From the NCBI GenBank assembly GCA_016742175.1, contig JACVCH010000007.1, positions 161,366 through 225,365 of the forward strand: DNA of 64,000 nucleotides. The letters are read 5' to 3'. Positions 60,902 to 64,000 of the stretch are shown here, one piece after another. The notes under the pieces are model-generated. The model searched no databases. It worked only from the letters and a program-made list of their open reading frames with translations, and had not been told where the DNA came from. The number at the start of each line of letters is the position of its first letter. Position 1 is the stretch's first letter. Source of the DNA: Rhizobiaceae bacterium. Its GTDB lineage: Bacteria > Pseudomonadota > Alphaproteobacteria > Rhizobiales > Rhizobiaceae. The translations under genes and the position numbers were made by a program.

Positions 60902-62314
60902 ATGCTCTGGTCCTTGCGATCTACCCCGCTCTGCGCGATCCGGGATCGGTTTACCGCGTTGGACCTGCGCGCCCAGTTCGCGATCGCGGGCAGCGCAGTT
61001 GCGGTCGCGGCGATGCTGGCGATCGGAAACTGGGTGGCCGCGCGCATTTCGGTCGATCTCGTGGAGGCCTCGGCCGCCGCCAGCGCCCGCTACATGGACA
61101 GCTTCATCGCACCGCTGGCGCAGGAACTGTCCGAGCAGGACACGCTGTCGATCGGACCCATCCGTGCCATCGACGAGCTTCTGCAAAGCGAACAGCTCAG
61201 GGGCCGCGTCGTCCTGATCAAGCTGTGGAAGCCGGACGGCACGCTGGCCTATGCGCAGGACGTCTCGCAGATCGGGCAGCGTTTCGAGCCGGGCGAGAGC
61301 CTCGGCGCCGCCTTTGCCGGCGCGACCGTCACCGAATTCGACCGGCTGGACGACGCCGAAAACGCCCATGAAGCGGCCCTCGGCATGCCGCTCCTCGAAA
61401 TCTACAGCCCCGTGCGCGCCGCCTGGAGCGGCGACGTCATCGCCGTTGCCGAGTTCTACGAGAACGCCACCGCGCTGACCGCCGACATCGAGCGCGCACG
61501 GCTTCAGGGCTGGGCGGTCACCGGCCTTGTCACGCTCGTCATCGGCCTTGCGTTGTTCGGCATCGTCCACCGCGGCGGGCGCATGATCGCGCAGCAGCGG
61601 CGGGCCCTCGCCGAGCGCCTTGCCGCAATGGAACGGCTCGCCGACCAGAATGCCATGCTGCGGCGTCGCGCCGAGAACGCTTCGCGCCGGGTCGTTGAGA
61701 TCAACGAGGCCAATCTGCGCCGCGTCAGCGCCGACCTTCACGACGGACCTGCGCAACTCGTCGGCTTCGCGTCGATGCGGCTCGCCGCGGTGCGCAACGG
61801 CCGCACCGCGCGGACGGGTGAAGCCCTGACGGAAGTCGCCGACGCGCTCGTGCAGGCGATGGACGAGATCCGCGAAATCTCGCACGGCCTCGTCCTGCCC
61901 GAACTGACGCGGCTGGACCTCGAGGGCACGGTGGAAAAGGCGATCGGCGCGCACGAGGTGCGCAGCCACTCGATCGTCGCCCGCGACCTTCACCTCAAGA
62001 ACATCGAGGCTGCGCCGGCGCTGAAGATCTGCGCCTACCGCTTCGTCCAGGAAGGCCTCAACAATGCCTGGCGCCACGCCGAAGGCGGCGTTCGGCACGT
62101 GGCGGGCGGCATGCGCGAGGGGCGGCTGCATCTGGCGGTCCGCAATCCCGTCGCAGCCGGCCAGAACGGAAGCGACAACGCCGAAGGGCTCGGCCTTCCC
62201 GGCTTGCGCGAGCGCGTGGAAAGCCTCGGCGGCACGCTGCGTTTCGGCATCGACGCCGGCGAGGCGCTGCTCGCCATGGATATCGAACTGCGCAAGGAGG
62301 CAGCCAATGGCTAG
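60902..62314 (+). CDS. Sensor histidine kinase, NarL-type (HisKA_3)
   Basis: A 470-residue kinase. Membrane helices at about 28-48 and 202-222 bracket a periplasmic sensor of about 150 residues with no cache motif I can name. The phosphoacceptor helix is RRVSADLHDGPAQLVGFASMRL (His in LHDGPAQ); the ATPase has the N box RFVQEGLNNAWRHA and G box GLGLPGLRERVESLGG. The stop overlaps the start of the response regulator by 8 bases, so they are one operon. The signal is unknown. Confidence 0.93.
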   Translation: MLWSLRSTPLCAIRDRFTALDLRAQFAIAGSAVAVAAMLAIGNWVAARISVDLVEASAAASARYMDSFIAPLAQELSEQDTLSIGPIRAIDELLQSEQLRGRVVLIKLWKPDGTLAYAQDVSQIGQRFEPGESLGAAFAGATVTEFDRLDDAENAHEAALGMPLLEIYSPVRAAWSGDVIAVAEFYENATALTADIERARLQGWAVTGLVTLVIGLALFGIVHRGGRMIAQQRRALAERLAAMERLADQNAMLRRRAENASRRVVEINEANLRRVSADLHDGPAQLVGFASMRLAAVRNGRTARTGEALTEVADALVQAMDEIREISHGLVLPELTRLDLEGTVEKAIGAHEVRSHSIVARDLHLKNIEAAPALKICAYRFVQEGLNNAWRHAEGGVRHVAGGMREGRLHLAVRNPVAAGQNGSDNAEGLGLPGLRERVESLGGTLRFGIDAGEALLAMDIELRKEAANG

Positions 62315-62969
62315 CGGCCAACGACCCATCCGTCTCGTCGTCGTCGACGACCATCCGCTCTACCGATCGGGCGTCATCGCCACGCTGCGCGACTATGACG
62401 ACATCGACGTGGTGGGGCAGGGCGGTTCGGCCGGCGAGGCGCTCGAACTCATGCGCACCGCGCGGCCGGACGTCGCGCTGCTCGACGTTTCGATGCCCGG
62501 CAACGGCATCGCCGCCGTCGGCGCCATCGTCGCCGAGCATCCCGACGCGCGCATCGTCATGCTGACCGTTTCCGAAGAGGACGACGACGTCATGACCGCG
62601 CTGAAGAGCGGCGCCAGTGGCTATGCGCTGAAGGGCATCGGCGGCGACGACCTGATCGCGATCATCCGCGACATCCACGCCGGCGACACGTATGTCGCAC
62701 CCAAGCTCGCCGGCCGGCTCTTGAAGCAGGACCGCGCCGCGCCAGCCCCCGGCCCGCAGAACCCGATGGAGCTCCTGTCGCAGCGCGAGCGAACCGTACT
62801 CGACTTCCTGCCCGAAGGCATGAGCAACAAGGAGATCGGGCTGCGGCTCGGCCTGCACGAAAAGACCGTGAAGCACCACATGACGCGCATCCTGCAGAAG
62901 CTGCGCGTTCGAAACCGCGTCGAGGCCGCCGTCTTCGCGCGCCTGCACCGCGACGGGCGCAACGCGTGA
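62307..62969 (+). CDS. LuxR/NarL-type response regulator
   Basis: A 220-residue regulator. Receiver: RLVVVDDHPLYRSGVIATLRD, phospho-acceptor D60 in ALLDVSMPG, Thr in MLTVSEED, Lys in SGYALKG. DNA-binding LuxR domain: LLSQRERTVLDFLPEGMSNKEIGLRLGLHEKTVKHHMTRILQKLRVRNRVEAAVFA. AAGGAGG precedes ATG 62307. It is partner to the upstream kinase. Target genes are unknown; the Ser/Gly-rich exported protein 4 bases beyond its stop is convergent, so it is not in the same transcript. Confidence 0.94.
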   Translation: MASGQRPIRLVVVDDHPLYRSGVIATLRDYDDIDVVGQGGSAGEALELMRTARPDVALLDVSMPGNGIAAVGAIVAEHPDARIVMLTVSEEDDDVMTALKSGASGYALKGIGGDDLIAIIRDIHAGDTYVAPKLAGRLLKQDRAAPAPGPQNPMELLSQRERTVLDFLPEGMSNKEIGLRLGLHEKTVKHHMTRILQKLRVRNRVEAAVFARLHRDGRNA

Positions 62970-62973
62970 GGCG

Positions 62974-63504
62974 TCACCTGCGCGCCGCGTCCATCCGTTC
63001 GAAGTCGAGCCGGTTCGCCGCCCGGCCGACGACCTGCCGCCCCTGCCGGTCGAACAGGCCGTAGCGTCCGTTCGAGATCACTTCGCGCCAGCCGTCGTCG
63101 TAGTGGAGTTCGATCGAGGCGCCGTCTCGCTGCGAGCTTTCGACGCCGCCGAACGCGCCGAGCGCCTCCATGAAGCGGCCGATCGGATCGCCGCCGGAAT
63201 ACTCGCCATAGGCGCCGCCGCCATAGCCGCCGTCCTCGCTGCCGGAACGTCCGCTGCCTGAATTTCCCGAGCCGTCGCCGTCATCGCCGCCGCCGCCATG
63301 GCCGCTATTGTCCGATTCACTGCCCGAATTGTCGCTGCCGCCGCCGTCGGACCCGCTGCCCGAACTGTCGCTTCCACCGCCGCCGCTGCCATCCGACCCG
63401 CTGCCGCTTTCGGCATGCGCATGCGTCGCGCCGCCCAAAAGGAGCGGAACTGCCACCGCGAGGTGGATCGCCAGGAATGCGGCAAGGCCTTTCGTCGTCG
63501 TCAT
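62974..63504 (-). CDS. Exported Ser/Gly/Asp-rich hypothetical protein
   Basis: A 176-residue protein with a signal peptide (MTTTKGLAAFLAIHLAVAVPLLLGG, cut near THAHA). Residues about 33-100 are a low-complexity run of SGSGSDGSGGGGS-like units, probably a flexible, acidic linker. A folded C-terminal part follows: SIELHYDDGWREVISNGRYGLFDRQGRQVVGRAANRLDFERMD. I do not recognise it. ATG 63504 is chosen for the signal peptide. The next gene on the same strand upstream (63665-64000) is also Gly/Asp-rich, so the two may work together at the cell surface. Confidence 0.75.
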   Translation of the reverse strand: MTTTKGLAAFLAIHLAVAVPLLLGGATHAHAESGSGSDGSGGGGSDSSGSGSDGGGSDNSGSESDNSGHGGGGDDGDGSGNSGSGRSGSEDGGYGGGAYGEYSGGDPIGRFMEALGAFGGVESSQRDGASIELHYDDGWREVISNGRYGLFDRQGRQVVGRAANRLDFERMDAARR

Positions 63505-63664
63505 GCCCGTCACGGTCGCCTGTCGGCAGCGCGCATCGCCTGCCATCACCTTATCCTAGTGCGTCGCCGCCCCGGCGTCATTGGGACCAAGGTCCGTTAC
63601 GGGCGCGACCCTGGTCCCGTTGCCTTGCGGGGCGGCTCGCGAAAGCCGCCCGCCTTGCGGGCGA

Positions 63665-64000
63665 TTACATGTCGCCGCGTCCCTGGTCCGGCGTGCCGTC
63701 GTCGTCGCCGGGCTTGACGGTTCCGGGCGCGTCCCCATGGCCCTGGTCGGGCGTGCCGTCATCGTCCGGCGAGTTGCCGCCATGGTCGTCGCCGCCATGC
63801 CCGCCGTGACCACCATCATCTCCGCCGTGGCCACCATGGCCGCCATCGTCACCGCCGTGCCCGCCATCGTCTCCACCATGACCGCCATTGCCCGATCCGC
63901 TGTTGTCGCTGCCGGGCCCGCTATTGTCGCCGCCGCCGCCATCACCGCCCCTTGCGCCTCCACCACGCCCGCCACCACCGCCGTCACCCCCATGGGCGTG
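63665..64000 (-). CDS. Gly/His/Asp-rich repeat protein, C-terminal part (runs off the window)
   Basis: An open minus-strand frame covers all 112 codons from the right edge to TAA at 63665. It reads as tandem GGHGGDD-type units (GGHGGDDGGHGGDDGGHGG and similar), preceded by GGGDNSGPGSDNSGSGNGG and followed by SPDDDGTPDQGHGDAPGTVKPGDDDGTPDQGRGDM, which holds a duplicated DDDGTPDQG unit. His and Asp spacing could bind metal ions. The start lies beyond the window. Codon positions fit this frame, whereas the overlapping Met/Ala/Thr-rich frame looks like a shadow. No family is assigned. Confidence 0.65.
   Translation of the reverse strand, partial: HAHGGDGGGGGRGGGARGGDGGGGDNSGPGSDNSGSGNGGHGGDDGGHGGDDGGHGGHGGDDGGHGGHGGDDHGGNSPDDDGTPDQGHGDAPGTVKPGDDDGTPDQGRGDM

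Noticed and set aside
63556..63993. Met/Ala/Thr-rich 145-codon frame on the minus strand
   Set aside because: It is the shifted-frame image of the Gly/His/Asp repeat protein; its composition has no biological precedent and its start lies within the repeats.
63665..64000. Regular short repeats resembling a CRISPR or satellite array
   Set aside because: The periodicity follows codons of Gly, His and Asp in one open frame and there are no spacers of even length.

Overview
The window reads as the chromosome of a high-GC alphaproteobacterium of the order Hyphomicrobiales (Rhizobiales), most likely a Phyllobacteriaceae member close to Mesorhizobium, Aquamicrobium or Nitratireductor. The grounds are a GTTC-N7-GTTC LexA box, EcfG-type GGAAC-N16-CGTT promoters, palindromic intergenic repeats of rhizobial style (including a CCGAAAA...TTTTCGG element), ubiE-ubiB-coaBC synteny, and the BMP-ABC / cdd / punA / deoA / upp nucleoside salvage order. 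The genus is an inference; no 16S or marker search was possible.

Region 1 (about 1-15,165) is an accessory island. Its right end is a tRNA-Ser(GGA) gene (15,076-15,165, minus strand) with a long tyrosine recombinase (12,900-14,990) next to the tRNA 3' end. Inside are an Rnk/GreA-C-like regulator, a lone 1,351-residue NACHT-like P-loop ATPase with a C-terminal PD-(D/E)XK nuclease domain (best candidate for an undescribed defence gene), a truncated and frameshifted MscS channel, a DUF2231 plus PQQ-type sugar dehydrogenase lipoprotein pair, a LexA-controlled umuD-umuC operon divergent from a four-gene operon containing an SRAP (HMCES/YedK-like) protein, and a frameshifted alpha/beta hydrolase. 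Base composition looks less GC-rich than to the right, and three related palindromes (CGGAAATCGATTTCCG type) sit at module borders. The left end of the island is not in the window.

Region 2 (15,300-23,300) is core-like: msrA, a BMP-family nucleoside-binding protein, an MFS carrier, an ECF sigma factor with an RskA-type anti-sigma divergent from a DUF4394 protein, slyX with a thioesterase, and an iron alcohol dehydrogenase.

Region 3 (23,300-31,150) is a nucleoside uptake and salvage cluster: ABC ATPase and two permeases (partners of the BMP protein at 16,566), cytidine deaminase, purine nucleoside phosphorylase, thymidine phosphorylase and, on the other strand, uracil phosphoribosyltransferase. 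An adenosine deaminase lies at 50,838 and a ribokinase at 40,654. Together they can import nucleosides, split them to base and ribose phosphate, and reuse or burn the parts.

Region 4 (31,200-44,060) holds an Lrp regulator, a PNPOx-like protein, dut, a PfpI/DJ-1 protein and a YciF-type ferritin-like protein (both with EcfG-like stress promoters), a CYTH-CHAD pair, a diguanylate cyclase, endonuclease III, a ParDE toxin-antitoxin pair with its operator, an AraC-Ogt repair fusion, ribokinase, RF3 and a 1-Cys peroxiredoxin.

Region 5 (44,077-56,300) holds a LigM-like folate-dependent O-demethylase with a FadR-type regulator and palindromic operator, coaBC, a VapBC pair inserted between coaBC and ubiB, ubiB, ubiE, add, an iron-sulfur (6-4) photolyase, and the cyanide-insensitive cytochrome bd-type oxidase (cydAB/cioAB) followed by a CPBP membrane protease.

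Region 6 (57,100-64,000) holds a single-chain restriction-modification enzyme lacking a helicase, a NarL-type two-component system, a Ser/Gly-rich exported protein, and, running off the right edge, the C-terminal part of a Gly/His/Asp repeat protein. Three families of long palindromic intergenic repeats (five copies) are scattered between genes from 21.9 to 55.2 kb. No rRNA, CRISPR array or complete insertion sequence was seen.
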